The notes: a model not told the origin generated them from the sequence alone. A DNA stretch of 64,000 nucleotides from Bradyrhizobium amphicarpaeae (GCF_002266435.3 NZ_CP029426.2:2262001-2326000); one strand, 5' to 3'. Positions 1-8,928 are shown, numbered from the stretch's first letter. A program made the numbers and translations.

Positions 1-1
1 G

Positions 2-76
2 ATCATGACGGTGCGGAATGGGACCTGCGGGATTCAGACGGTGCTGCTGGAGCGCTCGCCCAAGCCGGTGGATTGA
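2..76 (+). CDS. C-terminal end of an unidentified protein (partial)
   Basis: An open frame enters the window from the left and ends at a TGA at 74-76. Its 24 residues end in SPKPVD. They read like a real protein terminus and are followed directly by an intergenic repeat. I do not recognise the family, and the rest of the gene lies outside the window. Any link to the TetR gene downstream is only positional. Confidence 0.45.
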   Translation: MMTVRNGTCGIQTVLLERSPKPVD

Positions 77-93
77 ACGGAGCGTACGGTAGC

Positions 94-230
94 GTGTCCC
101 GGACGCGCTGCAACGCCCTTGCGTTGCTGCGCCGAGCCGGGACCCAGAAGGCTGCGACCTCTCACTTGGAGACATGGGCCCCGGCTTTGCAGCGCACCGC
201 TGAAGAAGCGCTGCGCTGCGTCCGGGGCAC
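94..230. repeat. Palindromic intergenic repeat, family A copy 1
   Basis: A GC-rich element bounded by GTGTCCCGGACGC and GCGTCCGGGGCAC. Each half carries a further arm of the form GCCGGGACCCA or TGGGCCCCGGC. Three more copies lie in this window (1048-1175, 23686-23813, about 47811-47951). It fills most of the 220-base gap before the TetR gene. It is non-coding: each arm is rich in stop-free shadow frames but has no ribosome-binding context. Confidence 0.8.
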
Positions 231-296
231 GAGATCGTTCTCAAATGCGGGCTCCCATGTTACACGCATATTCCGACACCCCAGCGGGCACCCGGT

Positions 297-1007
297 TTGG
301 CGACTAAGGCAAAGCGAACTCTGAAATGGCAGCGCGACCCTGAAGGGATGCGGCTGCGCATTCTCGAAGCCGCCAAGCAGGAGTTTTCCGCCCATGGCCT
401 CGCCGGCGCGCGCGTCGATCGCATTGCGGTCAAGGCCGGCGCCAACAAGCGCATGCTGTACTATCACGTCGGCAACAAGGACGAGCTCTATCTCGCCGTG
501 CTCGAAGGCGCCTATGACAAGATCCGCAGCGAGGAGCGGGGGCTCGATCTCGAGCATCTCGATCCCCCCGAGGCGATCAGGCGCCTGATCGAGTTCACCT
601 GGAATTACTTCCTGCGCAATCCCGAATTCCTCTCGCTGCTGCAGACCGAGAACCTCGCGCGCGCAAAACACCTGAAGAGATCGACCAAGGTCAAGTCGAT
701 GCACTCGCCCTTCGTCGAGATGATCCGCACCGTGGTGCGCCGCGGCGTCGACAGCGGCGACTTCCAGGTCGCGGTCGATCCGGTGCAGCTCTACATCTCG
801 ATCGCGGGGCTCTGCTTCTTCTATCTCTCGAATTCGGCGACGCTCAGCGTGATCTTCGGCCGCGACCTCCTGGACAAGAAGGCCAAGGACGAGCGGCTGG
901 CGCATATGGTCGGCCTCGTGCTGGCTGCGCTGACGGGCCAGTCCGTGGCCCTGTTCGAGATTGCAAAGGCGCCAAAGGCGCGCGCCGCGGTGGCGCAGAC
1001 GGTTTAG
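297..1007 (+). CDS. TetR/AcrR family transcriptional regulator
   Basis: A 236-residue protein with a typical TetR N-terminal helix-turn-helix. Residues about 18-65 contain LRILEAAKQEFSAHGLAGA, then RVDRIAVKAGANKRMLYYHV and a downstream NKDELYLAVLE segment. The C-terminal half is a helical ligand-binding domain rich in Leu and Phe. The only start that keeps the whole HTH is TTG at 297; the first in-frame ATG (348) lies at the very edge of the first helix. It is the nearest regulator to the ABC importer that begins at 1284 in the same orientation, so it probably controls that operon. The ligand is unknown. Confidence 0.85.
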   Translation: MATKAKRTLKWQRDPEGMRLRILEAAKQEFSAHGLAGARVDRIAVKAGANKRMLYYHVGNKDELYLAVLEGAYDKIRSEERGLDLEHLDPPEAIRRLIEFTWNYFLRNPEFLSLLQTENLARAKHLKRSTKVKSMHSPFVEMIRTVVRRGVDSGDFQVAVDPVQLYISIAGLCFFYLSNSATLSVIFGRDLLDKKAKDERLAHMVGLVLAALTGQSVALFEIAKAPKARAAVAQTV

Positions 1008-1047
1008 CGCGTAAGTGCAGCGCGGATCGCGCTGCACTGGCGCTCTC

Positions 1048-1175
1048 GTGCCCCGGACGCAGCGCAGCACGTAAGTGATGCGCTGCAGAGCCGGGGCCCA
1101 TGTGACCCACAACACGAAACTTCTGGGCCCCGGCTCTGCGCCGCAGCGTTGCACGCTGCAGCGCGTCCGGGGCAC
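1048..1175. repeat. Palindromic intergenic repeat, family A copy 2
   Basis: Bounded by GTGCCCCGGACGC and GCGTCCGGGGCAC, with the same internal GCCGGGGCCCA / TGGGCCCCGGC arms as copy 1 at 94-230. It occupies about half of the 276-base gap between the TetR gene and the permease gene. The rest of the gap holds the candidate promoter at 1221-1249. Confidence 0.8.
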
Positions 1176-1220
1176 GGGCAGATGGCCCGGATCCGCCACA
1201 AAACGTCACATGAAAAGCTC

Positions 1221-1249
1221 TGGACAGTATTTATCCAACGGGTTAATTT
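1221..1249 (+). promoter_or_regulatory. Candidate sigma-70-type promoter of the ABC importer operon
   Basis: TGGACA at 1221-1226 and TAATTT at 1244-1249 are separated by 17 bases, in a locally AT-rich patch that contrasts with the GC-rich surroundings. The permease start is about 35 bases downstream. Assigned by eye only. Confidence 0.4.
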
Positions 1250-1283
1250 TTCCCCCGAAAAACAAGAATGCCGGGAGTGAGAC

Positions 1284-2093
1284 GTGGCTGAACTGAAGCC
1301 GCAGGGTGCGGTGTCCAAGATGCTGAACGCGGCCTGGATCCGGCCGTTCTTGTTCCTGGTCTTCATCGTGGTGGCCTGGGATCTAGCGATCCGGCTGTTC
1401 AAAATCCCCGCCTATCAGATCCCGTCGCCTCTCGATGTCGTCGCCGTGCTGCGCACCGACTGGCCGGAACTGCTGCGCCAGTCCTGGCCGACCACCTATG
1501 CGACCGTCTGTGGTTTTGCTCTGTCCGCGCTGTTCGGCATTCCCGTGGCCATGCTGATCGCGGGCTCGAAGACGGTTGAGAGCTACGTCTATCCACTGCT
1601 GGTGTTCTCGCAATCCGTGCCAAAGATCGCGATCGCGCCGCTGTTCGTGGTCTGGTTCGGCTTCGGCATCATTCCGAAAGTGATCTCGGCGTTCCTGCTC
1701 GGCTTCTTTCCCGTGGTGGTCTCGGCCGTGCAGGGCTTCAAATCTGTCGATCCTGACATGGTCGATCTCGCCCGCGCCATGCAGGGCAACAGGTTCCAGG
1801 TGTTTTGCGCGGTGAATCTGCCGCATGCGCTGCCCGCGATCTTCTCGGGTCTCAAAGTGTCGGTGACGCTTGCCGTGGTCGGCGCCGTCGTCGGCGAGTT
1901 CGTCGGGTCCAATTCCGGCATCGGCTACGTGATGCAGCGCTCGATCGGGACCTTCGACCTGCCGACGATGTTCGCAGCCCTGGTGATCCTCGCGCTGCTC
2001 GGCGTGATCCTGTTCTGGATCGTCGACCGGATCGAGAAGCTGGTCATTCCATGGCATGTCAGCCAGCGCGAGGATGTGATTTTCGCATCCTGA
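1284..2093 (+). CDS. ABC transporter permease, NitT/TauT (SsuC/TauC) family
   Basis: A 269-residue integral membrane protein of about six hydrophobic helices. It carries the binding-protein-dependent permease coupling loop of this subfamily, roughly residues 155-185 (DLARAMQGNRFQVF, then LPHALPAIFSGLK). It resembles SsuC and TauC permeases, which form the channel of importers for small anions or pyrimidine precursors. The start is a GTG at 1284 preceded by GGGAG at 1272-1276. It is followed by the matching binding protein and ATPase. The substrate cannot be read from the permease. Confidence 0.88.
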   Translation: MAELKPQGAVSKMLNAAWIRPFLFLVFIVVAWDLAIRLFKIPAYQIPSPLDVVAVLRTDWPELLRQSWPTTYATVCGFALSALFGIPVAMLIAGSKTVESYVYPLLVFSQSVPKIAIAPLFVVWFGFGIIPKVISAFLLGFFPVVVSAVQGFKSVDPDMVDLARAMQGNRFQVFCAVNLPHALPAIFSGLKVSVTLAVVGAVVGEFVGSNSGIGYVMQRSIGTFDLPTMFAALVILALLGVILFWIVDRIEKLVIPWHVSQREDVIFAS

Positions 2094-2148
2094 CTAAAGC
2101 AGCGAACGGCCACCAACGGCCGAAAGATAACGACGACAAGGGAGAGTG

Positions 2149-3144
2149 ATGATGAAGCGGTTGATCGGGGCTGTCTCAGCGGTGCTGATGGCGTTTGCAG
2201 TTGCGCCCGCGCAGGCGGCCGACAAGGTCGTGCTGATGCTCAACTGGTACGTCTATGGCGAGCACGCGCCGTTCTATTACGGCAAGGCCAAGGGCATTTA
2301 TGCTGCCGAGGGCATCGACCTCGAGATCCAGGAAGGCCGCGGCTCCGCTGCGACCACGCAGGCCGTTGCCGCCAAGACCGCCGATTTCGGCTATGTCGAT
2401 GTCCCCACCATGATGCGCGCCGCGATCAAGGGCGCGCCCGTGGTTGCGACCGGCGTGCTGCTGCAGACCTCGCCGATGTCCGCCATGGGCTTCGCCGACA
2501 AGAACATCAGGAAGCCCGATGACATCAAGGGCAAGACGGTGGCGATCACGCCGGCGGATTCCATGACCCAGATCTGGCCGCTGTTCCTGAAGAAAACCGG
2601 CCTGAAAGAGAGTGATTTCAAAACTGTCGCCGGCGACGGCCAGACCAAGCTCAATGCCGTCATCAACGGTCAGGCTGATCTCCTGCTCGGCTACGTCATG
2701 GACCAGTCGATGAAGATCAAGGACGCCACCGGCAAGGACGTCTACCCGATCAAGTTCGCCGACTACGGCATCAACATGGTCTCCTCGGGCATCATCGCCA
2801 ACACCGACTATGTGAAGGCCAACGCCGACCTGGTCCGCCGCTTCATGTCGGCGACGACCAAGGCGGTCGAAGCCGCGGAGAAGGAGCCAAAAGCTGCGGC
2901 GCAATCGATTCTCGATGCCAACCCCAAGGGCGGCAAGATCGACACGCTGACGCAGGGTTTTGAGCTGACCATTCCGCTGTACCGGACCGCCGAGACCAAG
3001 AGCAAGCGACCGTTCCAGGTCACCGACCAGAATATGACCGACAGCGTCAACCTGATGGTCGAATATGGCGGCCTCGATGCCAAGGCCAGGGAGAACCCGA
3101 AGGCGTTCTACACCAACGACTATCTGCCGAAGAGCGGCTCGTGA
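2149..3144 (+). CDS. ABC transporter substrate-binding protein, NMT1/THI5-like
   Basis: About 331 residues with a clear Sec signal peptide (MKR, then a hydrophobic stretch ending APAQA). The mature part begins DKVVLMLNWYVYGEHAPFYY, the usual start of the NMT1/THI5/SsuA family of periplasmic proteins. These bind hydroxymethylpyrimidines, sulfonates, nitrate or related small molecules. The ribosome-binding site AAGGGAGAG (2138-2146) overlaps the earliest possible GTG, so ATG 2149 or 2152 is the real start. The gene overlaps the ATPase gene by four bases. The catabolic enzymes downstream suggest an organic acid or sugar-derived ligand rather than thiamine precursor, but this is inference. Confidence 0.87.
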   Translation: MMKRLIGAVSAVLMAFAVAPAQAADKVVLMLNWYVYGEHAPFYYGKAKGIYAAEGIDLEIQEGRGSAATTQAVAAKTADFGYVDVPTMMRAAIKGAPVVATGVLLQTSPMSAMGFADKNIRKPDDIKGKTVAITPADSMTQIWPLFLKKTGLKESDFKTVAGDGQTKLNAVINGQADLLLGYVMDQSMKIKDATGKDVYPIKFADYGINMVSSGIIANTDYVKANADLVRRFMSATTKAVEAAEKEPKAAAQSILDANPKGGKIDTLTQGFELTIPLYRTAETKSKRPFQVTDQNMTDSVNLMVEYGGLDAKARENPKAFYTNDYLPKSGS

Positions 3145-3989
3145 AACCTGCGACAGCCATGAATGAAACCGCGCAGCCGGCCGCGCATCTGAGACTGGTG
3201 AGCGACCGGGCTGCCGGCGATACGTCGGGCATCAAGCTGTCGGGGGTGTCGAAGACTTACCGGACGCGGGACGGCGACGTGCCGTCGCTGCGTCCGCTCG
3301 ACTTCCACATCAATGACGGCGAGTTCTTCGTCGTGGTCGGCCCGAGCGGCTGCGGCAAGTCCACACTGCTCAAGCTGATCTCCGGTCTGCTGCCGCCGAC
3401 GTCGGGAGAGATCCTGGTCGAGGGCGAGAAGGTGACGAAGCCGCATGGCAATGTCGGCATCGTGTTCCAGAATGCGCTGCTCTTGCCGTGGCGCAACATT
3501 CTCGCCAACGTGATGCTGCCGATTGACATGAAGCGGCTGCCGCGGGACGAATATCTTGTCCGTGCCAAGGCGCTGTTGAAGCTGGTCGGGCTCGAGGGCT
3601 TCGAGAAGAAGCTGCCCTGGCAGCTCTCCGGCGGCATGCAGCAACGCGCCTCGATCTGCCGCGCGCTGGTGCATGACCCAAAAATCATGCTGATGGACGA
3701 GCCGTTCGGCGCGCTCGACGCGCTGACGCGCGAGCGCATGAATGTCGAGCTGATGCGGATTCAGCGCGAGACCAGGAAGACGGTGCTGCTGATCACGCAT
3801 TCGATTCCGGAAGCCGTGTTCCTCGCCGACCGCGTGCTGGTGATGACCGAGCGGCCCGGTGCGGTCGCCGCCATTTACGACGTGCCGCTGCCGCGCCCGC
3901 GCTCGCTGGATGTGATGGCCGACCCGGTATTCACCGAACTCGTGCAGCGCATCCGCAAGCATTTCTTCTCGCAGGGGACACTGGACTAA
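3141..3989 (+). CDS. ABC transporter ATP-binding protein, SsuB/TauB-like
   Basis: A 282-residue nucleotide-binding subunit. Visible motifs are Walker A GPSGCGKST (67-75), signature LSGGMQQR (from 162), Walker B IMLMDEPFGALD (from 182) and the switch region LLITHSIPEA. It starts at a GTG overlapping the stop of the binding-protein gene (GTGA); an ATG seven codons in (3159) is an alternative. It has an N-terminal extension of about 30 residues compared with minimal family members. It powers the importer made with the two preceding genes. Confidence 0.92.
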   Translation: MKPATAMNETAQPAAHLRLVSDRAAGDTSGIKLSGVSKTYRTRDGDVPSLRPLDFHINDGEFFVVVGPSGCGKSTLLKLISGLLPPTSGEILVEGEKVTKPHGNVGIVFQNALLLPWRNILANVMLPIDMKRLPRDEYLVRAKALLKLVGLEGFEKKLPWQLSGGMQQRASICRALVHDPKIMLMDEPFGALDALTRERMNVELMRIQRETRKTVLLITHSIPEAVFLADRVLVMTERPGAVAAIYDVPLPRPRSLDVMADPVFTELVQRIRKHFFSQGTLD

Positions 3990-4032
3990 GGCGATGGGAT
4001 TGGCCTTGACCGCAACCACGACGACGGTGCGC

Positions 4033-4156
4033 TCCCTCTCCCGCTTGCGGGGGAGGGTCGGGGAGGGGGTGTCTCGCCTCGCGAGGACCCCCAAGAGGAG
4101 AAAGCCCTCACCCGCCGTGCTTCGCGCGGCGACCTCTCCCGCAAGCGGGAGAGGTG
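4033..4156. repeat. Palindromic intergenic repeat, family C (CTCTCCCGC hairpins)
   Basis: Left arm CTCTCCCGCTTGCGGGGGAG and right arm CTCTCCCGCAAGCGGGAGAG are each hairpins, and they can also pair with each other across a 100-base centre. The element sits between the ATPase gene and the enolase-superfamily gene. It would be read through if the two halves form one operon. A spurious GTG start for the next gene lies inside its right arm. Confidence 0.75.
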
Positions 4157-4192
4157 ACCGTCCCCGCTGCAAGACTTCTGGGACCCATTAGC

Positions 4193-5590
4193 ATGTCTCC
4201 CCGCCTGAAGCTGCGAGACATCGCCTTTTTCGAACGTCCCGTGCAGTTTGCTCGGCCGTTCCGCTTTGGCGCCATCACGATCAACGCAACGCCGCAACTG
4301 TTCGTGCGGGTCGAAATCGAGGTCGAGGGCAAGGGAAGCGCCGTCGGCGCAGGCGCCGAGCTGCTGGTGCCGAAATGGTTCGACAAACGTCCGGAGCTGT
4401 CGCCGGCGCAAACCGTGGACGAGTTGCGCTGTTCGCTTCAGATCGCGCGCCAGCTCTATCTGGCGGAGGCGGGTTTTCGGCCGGCGTTCGGTCTGCATGC
4501 CTCGTGCATCAGCGCCCAAATCAGGGCATGTGCGAATGAGAACATTCCGCCACTTGCGGCGGCCTATGGTCCGGCGGAAATCGACAAGGCGATCCTCGAC
4601 GCGCTGCTGCGTGCAGTCGGCACCAGCTTCTTCGACGGAATGGCCGGCAACATCGCAGGGATCGACGGGCGCATGTCGCTCGATCTGACAGGCGCCGATA
4701 TCGCGGCATTTCTGAAAGAGTGCACCCCCTTGCCGCGCGTCGCCATCAGGCACACGGTTGGCCTCGACGACCAGATCGAGGGCAAAGGTGGCGTTGCCGA
4801 CGCAGGCGAAAATGCCGGCGCTCGCTACTTCAAGCTCAAGCTGTCGGGCAATCCGGAAGCAGACGCGGCGCGATTGGCGCTCATCGGCAAGGAGCTCGGC
4901 ACGCTCGGATTCGACTACAGCGTCTCGCTCGACGCCAATGAACAATATGCCGATCTGGTGGCGCTGCGCGCGTTGGTCGACCGGCTTGATCGCGATGCGA
5001 CGCTAAGCCCGATCGCGGCTCGGCTCCTCTACATCGAGCAACCTATGCCGCGCGACATCACGTGGGAGACCGCCCTGGGACCGCTTGCGGAGCGGGCTTT
5101 CATTATCGACGAGGCCGATGAATCTTATGATGCCTTCCTAAAGATGAGGCCACTCGGCTATCGCGGCATCTCTTCGAAATCCTGCAAGGGACTCTACAAG
5201 TCCATCGTCAACGCGACCCGCGCTGCAAAATGGACGACGGGTGCCGAGACCTTCTTCGTCACCGGCGAGGATCTCACCTGCCAGGCCGGCCTCGCCGTTC
5301 AGCAGGATCTCGCGCTCGGGGCCCTCATCGGGGTTACCCATGCCGAGCGCAACGGTCATCATTACGTCGACGGCTTTGGCGACACGCCTCTCGCCGAGGC
5401 GCGGGCCTTCGCCGCCGCGCATCCCGATCTCTATGCCGATGCCGGGCAGGGCATCCGCCTCTCGATTCACAACGGCGATCTCCGGACTAGATCGCTCAAC
5501 ACAAATGGCTTTGCGACGTCGGTCCATCCGGACTGGTCGGCGCTTCGCCCGCTCGAACAGCCGAAATCACTTCAGGAGTATCCGGCATGA
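4193..5590 (+). CDS. Enolase-superfamily protein (mandelate racemase/muconate lactonizing type)
   Basis: A 465-residue protein. The C-terminal barrel shows the superfamily pattern: KLK at 214-216 (second-strand lysines), the three metal ligands expected at D247 (SLDANEQY), E282 (YIEQP) and D306 (IDEADES), and a lysine-containing segment SSKSCKG at 328-333. Such enzymes abstract a proton alpha to a carboxylate, giving dehydration, racemisation or cycloisomerisation. I chose ATG 4193 because an earlier in-frame GTG (4154) lies inside a repeat. The gene overlaps the dehydrogenase gene by four bases (ATGA), so the two are translationally coupled. The substrate is unknown; a sugar acid or similar compound delivered by the upstream importer is plausible. 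Confidence 0.8.
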   Translation: MSPRLKLRDIAFFERPVQFARPFRFGAITINATPQLFVRVEIEVEGKGSAVGAGAELLVPKWFDKRPELSPAQTVDELRCSLQIARQLYLAEAGFRPAFGLHASCISAQIRACANENIPPLAAAYGPAEIDKAILDALLRAVGTSFFDGMAGNIAGIDGRMSLDLTGADIAAFLKECTPLPRVAIRHTVGLDDQIEGKGGVADAGENAGARYFKLKLSGNPEADAARLALIGKELGTLGFDYSVSLDANEQYADLVALRALVDRLDRDATLSPIAARLLYIEQPMPRDITWETALGPLAERAFIIDEADESYDAFLKMRPLGYRGISSKSCKGLYKSIVNATRAAKWTTGAETFFVTGEDLTCQAGLAVQQDLALGALIGVTHAERNGHHYVDGFGDTPLAEARAFAAAHPDLYADAGQGIRLSIHNGDLRTRSLNTNGFATSVHPDWSALRPLEQPKSLQEYPA

Positions 5591-6738
5591 CCACCCAACG
5601 TCTCGGCCTCATCATGAACGGCGTCACCGGCCGCATGGGGCTCAACCAGCATCTGATCCGCTCGATCGTCGCGATCCGGGAGCAGGGCGGCGTCCGCCTG
5701 AAGAACGGCGATCGAATCATGCCCGATCCGATCCTGGTCGGCCGCAGTGCCGAGAAGGTCGAGGCGCTTGCCAAGCGCTTCAACATCACGCGCTGGACCA
5801 CCGACCTCGATGCGGCGCTGGCCGACAAGAACGACACCATGTTCTTCGACGCCGCGACCACGCAGGCACGGCCGGGTCTTCTCACCCAGGCCATCAATGC
5901 CGGCAAGCACGTCTATTGCGAGAAGCCGATCGCGACCAATTTCGAGGAGGCGCTCGAAGTCGTCAAGCTCGCCAATGCCAAAGGCGTCAAGCATGGCACG
6001 GTGCAGGACAAGCTGTTCCTGCCAGGCCTGAAGAAGATCGCTTTCCTGCGCGATTCCGGCTTCTTCGGCCGCATCCTCTCGGTGCGCGGCGAGTTCGGCT
6101 ATTGGGTGTTCGAAGGCGGCTGGCAGGAGGCGCAGCGGCCGTCCTGGAACTACCGCGACGAGGACGGCGGCGGCATCATCCTCGACATGGTCTGCCACTG
6201 GCGCTACGTGCTCGACAACCTCTTCGGCAACGTCCAGAGCGTGGTCTGTATCGGCAACACCGACATCCCCGAGCGCTACGACGAGCAGGGAAAGAAATAC
6301 AAGGCGACTGCCGACGATTCCGCTTACGCCACCTTCCAGCTCGAAGGCGGCGTCATCGCCCACATCAACATGTCCTGGGTCACCCGCGTCTATCGCGACG
6401 ACCTCGTCACCTTCCAGGTCGACGGCACACATGGCTCGGCGGTCGCGGGTCTCACTGACTGTATGATCCAGGCGCGCCAGGCAACGCCGCGGCCGGTGTG
6501 GAATCCCGACGAGAAGCGGCTGCACGATTTCTACGGCGACTGGCAGAAGCTGCCCGACAACGTCAGCTACGACAACGGCTTCAAGGAGCAGTGGGAGATG
6601 TTCATCCGTCACGTCTACGAGGATGCGCCCTACAAGTTCACGCTGCTCGAAGGCGTCAAGGGCGTGCAACTCGCCGAATGCGCGCTGAAGAGCTGGAAGG
6701 AGCGACGCTGGATCGACGTCGCCCCGATCAAGGCGTGA
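5587..6738 (+). CDS. Gfo/Idh/MocA family oxidoreductase
   Basis: 383 residues. The N-terminal Rossmann domain opens LGLIMNGVTGRMG, and the family motif CEKP is at 111-114, where the lysine is the usual catalytic residue. The C-terminal part has the alpha/beta substrate domain with a conserved-looking histidine-rich stretch near DMVCHWRYVLDN. Family members oxidise or reduce hydroxyls on sugars, inositols and related compounds with NAD(P). The start codon is fixed by the ATGA overlap with the enolase-superfamily gene. Its place between that enzyme and the DUF993 protein makes it a step of the same pathway. Confidence 0.87.
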   Translation: MTTQRLGLIMNGVTGRMGLNQHLIRSIVAIREQGGVRLKNGDRIMPDPILVGRSAEKVEALAKRFNITRWTTDLDAALADKNDTMFFDAATTQARPGLLTQAINAGKHVYCEKPIATNFEEALEVVKLANAKGVKHGTVQDKLFLPGLKKIAFLRDSGFFGRILSVRGEFGYWVFEGGWQEAQRPSWNYRDEDGGGIILDMVCHWRYVLDNLFGNVQSVVCIGNTDIPERYDEQGKKYKATADDSAYATFQLEGGVIAHINMSWVTRVYRDDLVTFQVDGTHGSAVAGLTDCMIQARQATPRPVWNPDEKRLHDFYGDWQKLPDNVSYDNGFKEQWEMFIRHVYEDAPYKFTLLEGVKGVQLAECALKSWKERRWIDVAPIKA

Positions 6739-6772
6739 GAATTCTTGGACAAATGCCGATGTATGTTCAGCT

Positions 6773-6856
6773 GTCATTGCGAGCGAAGCGAAGCAATCCA
6801 GAATCCCTCCGCGTCGACGGTCTGGATTGCTTCGTCGCTTCGCGCCTCGCAATGAC
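6773..6856. repeat. Palindromic intergenic repeat, family B copy 1
   Basis: Bounded by GTCATTGCGAGCGAAGCG and CGCCTCGCAATGAC, with inner arms GCAATCCAGA / TCTGGATTGC. The same design recurs at 39781-39861, 53954-54038 and 58159-58236. It lies between the dehydrogenase and DUF993 genes of one apparent operon and has not broken the reading direction. Confidence 0.85.
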
Positions 6857-6874
6857 GGGGAGAGGTTCGAAGTC

Positions 6875-8065
6875 ATGAATAAGCCCGTCCAACCCATGTC
6901 GTCACTGTCGCTCAGGCTGCCGAAGGCCGACCGGTCGGTCGAGACCTATCGGCTCGCGGCGTCGCGAATCTTTCCGGCCAAGCTCGAAGGAGCGCTCAAC
7001 CGCATCGCGTTCTCCGCCGTGCACACGGTTGTCGATCCCTTCGCCGACAATGATCCCTGGCTTTCCGCGGCCGTCGATTGGGACAAGACCATCGCGTTCC
7101 GCGAGCATGTCTGGGACCTCGGTCTCGGTGTTGCCGAAGCCATGGACACCGCGCAGCGCGGTATGGGGCTGGACTGGCCGACCTCGCTGGAGCTGATCAC
7201 GCGTTCGGTCGGCGCCGCCAAGCGCCGCAACGCGCTGGTGTTCTCCGGCGCAGGGACCGACCATCTCGCGGTCGAGGATGCCAGGAGCCTCGACGACGTG
7301 ATCCGCGCCTATGAGGAGCAAATCTCGGCGGTGGAGAAGGTCGGCGGTCGTATCATCCTGATGGCGTCGCGCGCCCTTGCCAAGCTCGGTCGCAATGCCG
7401 ACGACTACGCCAAGGTCTACAATCGCGTGCTGTCGCAGGTCCGCGAGCCCGTGATCATCCATTGGCTCGGCGACATGTTCGATCCCGCCCTGACGGGCTA
7501 TTGGGGCACCAAGGATCTTGACGAGGCGATGGACATTGCGGTGGCCATCATCAACGGCAATGCCGGCAAGGTCGACGGCGTCAAAGTCTCGCTGCTCGAC
7601 AAGCAGCGCGAGATCGACATGCGCCGCCGCCTCGACAAGCGCATCAAGATGTACACCGGCGATGACTTCAATTACGCCGAGCTGATCGCCGGCGACAGCG
7701 AAGGCTTTTCACACGCGCTGCTCGGCATCTTCGACGCGATCGCGCCGGCGGCATCCTACGCGCTGTCGCGGCTGACGGCCGGCGACGAGGCCGGTTTCCA
7801 TGACGTGCTGGGGCCGACCGTGCCGCTGTCGCGCCATATCTTCAAGGCGCCGACGCGGTTCTACAAGACCGGCGTGGTCTTCATGGCGTATCTCAACGGC
7901 CACCAGGACCATTTCACCATGGTCGGCGGGCAGGAGAGTACGCGCTCCACGCTGCATCTGGCCGAGCTGTTCCGTCTGGCCGACAAGGCCGGCCTGCTCG
8001 CCAACCCTGAACTCGCGACGCAGCGGATGAAGACCGTGCTCGCCACCCACGGTATCGAATCCTGA
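6875..8065 (+). CDS. DUF993 family protein (dihydrodipicolinate-synthase-like TIM barrel)
   Basis: About 396 residues. The sequence matches my memory of DUF993, a family usually described as related to dihydrodipicolinate synthase: it has repeated beta-alpha units, a mid-protein lysine region (GKVDGVKVSLLDK) and a C-terminal NGHQDHFTMVGG segment. I cannot assign the lysine that would form a Schiff base. ATG 6875 is preceded by GGGGAGAGG; earlier in-frame codons run into repeat B. It overlaps the next gene by one base. An aldolase- or lyase-type reaction on the product of the two upstream enzymes is the natural guess, not an established role. Confidence 0.75.
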   Translation: MNKPVQPMSSLSLRLPKADRSVETYRLAASRIFPAKLEGALNRIAFSAVHTVVDPFADNDPWLSAAVDWDKTIAFREHVWDLGLGVAEAMDTAQRGMGLDWPTSLELITRSVGAAKRRNALVFSGAGTDHLAVEDARSLDDVIRAYEEQISAVEKVGGRIILMASRALAKLGRNADDYAKVYNRVLSQVREPVIIHWLGDMFDPALTGYWGTKDLDEAMDIAVAIINGNAGKVDGVKVSLLDKQREIDMRRRLDKRIKMYTGDDFNYAELIAGDSEGFSHALLGIFDAIAPAASYALSRLTAGDEAGFHDVLGPTVPLSRHIFKAPTRFYKTGVVFMAYLNGHQDHFTMVGGQESTRSTLHLAELFRLADKAGLLANPELATQRMKTVLATHGIES

Positions 8066-8928
8066 TGCGCGATTTCTCCTCCGACCATCGCTGGCTGTCG
8101 CTGAACACGGCGACGGTCCGCAAGCAGGGCGATCTCGTTGCGATCATCGATGCCTGCGCGAAGCACGGCATTCGCGCCATCGATCCCTGGCGAGACCAGG
8201 TCGCTGCCGTCGGCCTCGACCGTGCCGTGCGCGCGGTGCGCGAGGCCGGCCTCGCATTGTCAGGCTATTGCCGTGGCGGCATGTTCACCTCGGACGCATC
8301 GCGCCGGAGTGAAGTGCGCGACGACAACCGTCGCTGTGTCGATGAAGCCAAGGCGCTGGGCGCGCCCTGCATCGTCCTCGTCGTCGGCGGCCTGCCGCAA
8401 TATTCGCGGCCGGGCAGCGAGGCGTCAAAGGACATCGCGGCGGCGCGCGGGCAGGTCGAGGAGGCGCTCGCCGAGATGCTCGACTATGCGAGACAGGCAA
8501 ACCTGCCGCTGGCGATCGAGCCGTTACACCCGGCCTATGCGGCCGACCGCGCTTGCGTGAACACGACGAAGCAGGCGCTCGATATCTGCGATCGGCTCGA
8601 TCCGGCTCGCAGCGGCATGCTCGGCGTCGCGCTCGATGTTTATCACATCTGGTGGGACCCCGAGTTGATGGACCAGATCGCCCGTGCGGGCCGGGATCGT
8701 CTGCTCGCGTTCCACGTCTGCGACTGGCTTGTCCCGACCAAGGACATCCTTAACGACCGCGGCATGATGGGCGACGGCGTCATCGACATCAGATCGGTGC
8801 GTGCCGCCGTGGAAGCGCAGGGCTTTGCCGGCTATTCCGAGATCGAGATCTTCTCCAACGAATGGTGGGGCAAGCCGATGGACGAGGTGCTGCGCACCTG
8901 CATTAGCAGGCACAGGACGGCGGTTTAG
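8065..8928 (+). CDS. Sugar phosphate isomerase/epimerase (xylose-isomerase-like TIM barrel)
   Basis: 287 residues with the AP-endonuclease-2-type fold pattern. AIEPLHP gives a metal-binding glutamate and histidine, LDVYHIWWDPE adds an aspartate and histidine, FHVCDW a further metal histidine, and YSEIEIFSNEWW the final glutamates. Family members isomerise or epimerise sugars and keto-sugars, or dehydrate them. The start ATG shares one base with the upstream stop (TGATG). It is the last gene of the catabolic operon. The next gene is on the opposite strand, and I see no strong terminator hairpin in the 108-base gap. Confidence 0.82.
   Translation: MRDFSSDHRWLSLNTATVRKQGDLVAIIDACAKHGIRAIDPWRDQVAAVGLDRAVRAVREAGLALSGYCRGGMFTSDASRRSEVRDDNRRCVDEAKALGAPCIVLVVGGLPQYSRPGSEASKDIAAARGQVEEALAEMLDYARQANLPLAIEPLHPAYAADRACVNTTKQALDICDRLDPARSGMLGVALDVYHIWWDPELMDQIARAGRDRLLAFHVCDWLVPTKDILNDRGMMGDGVIDIRSVRAAVEAQGFAGYSEIEIFSNEWWGKPMDEVLRTCISRHRTAV

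Noticed and set aside
4154..4192. An extended start for the enolase-superfamily gene
   Set aside because: The extra 13 codons translate the right arm of repeat C and lack a ribosome-binding site. ATG 4193 gives the natural N-terminus.
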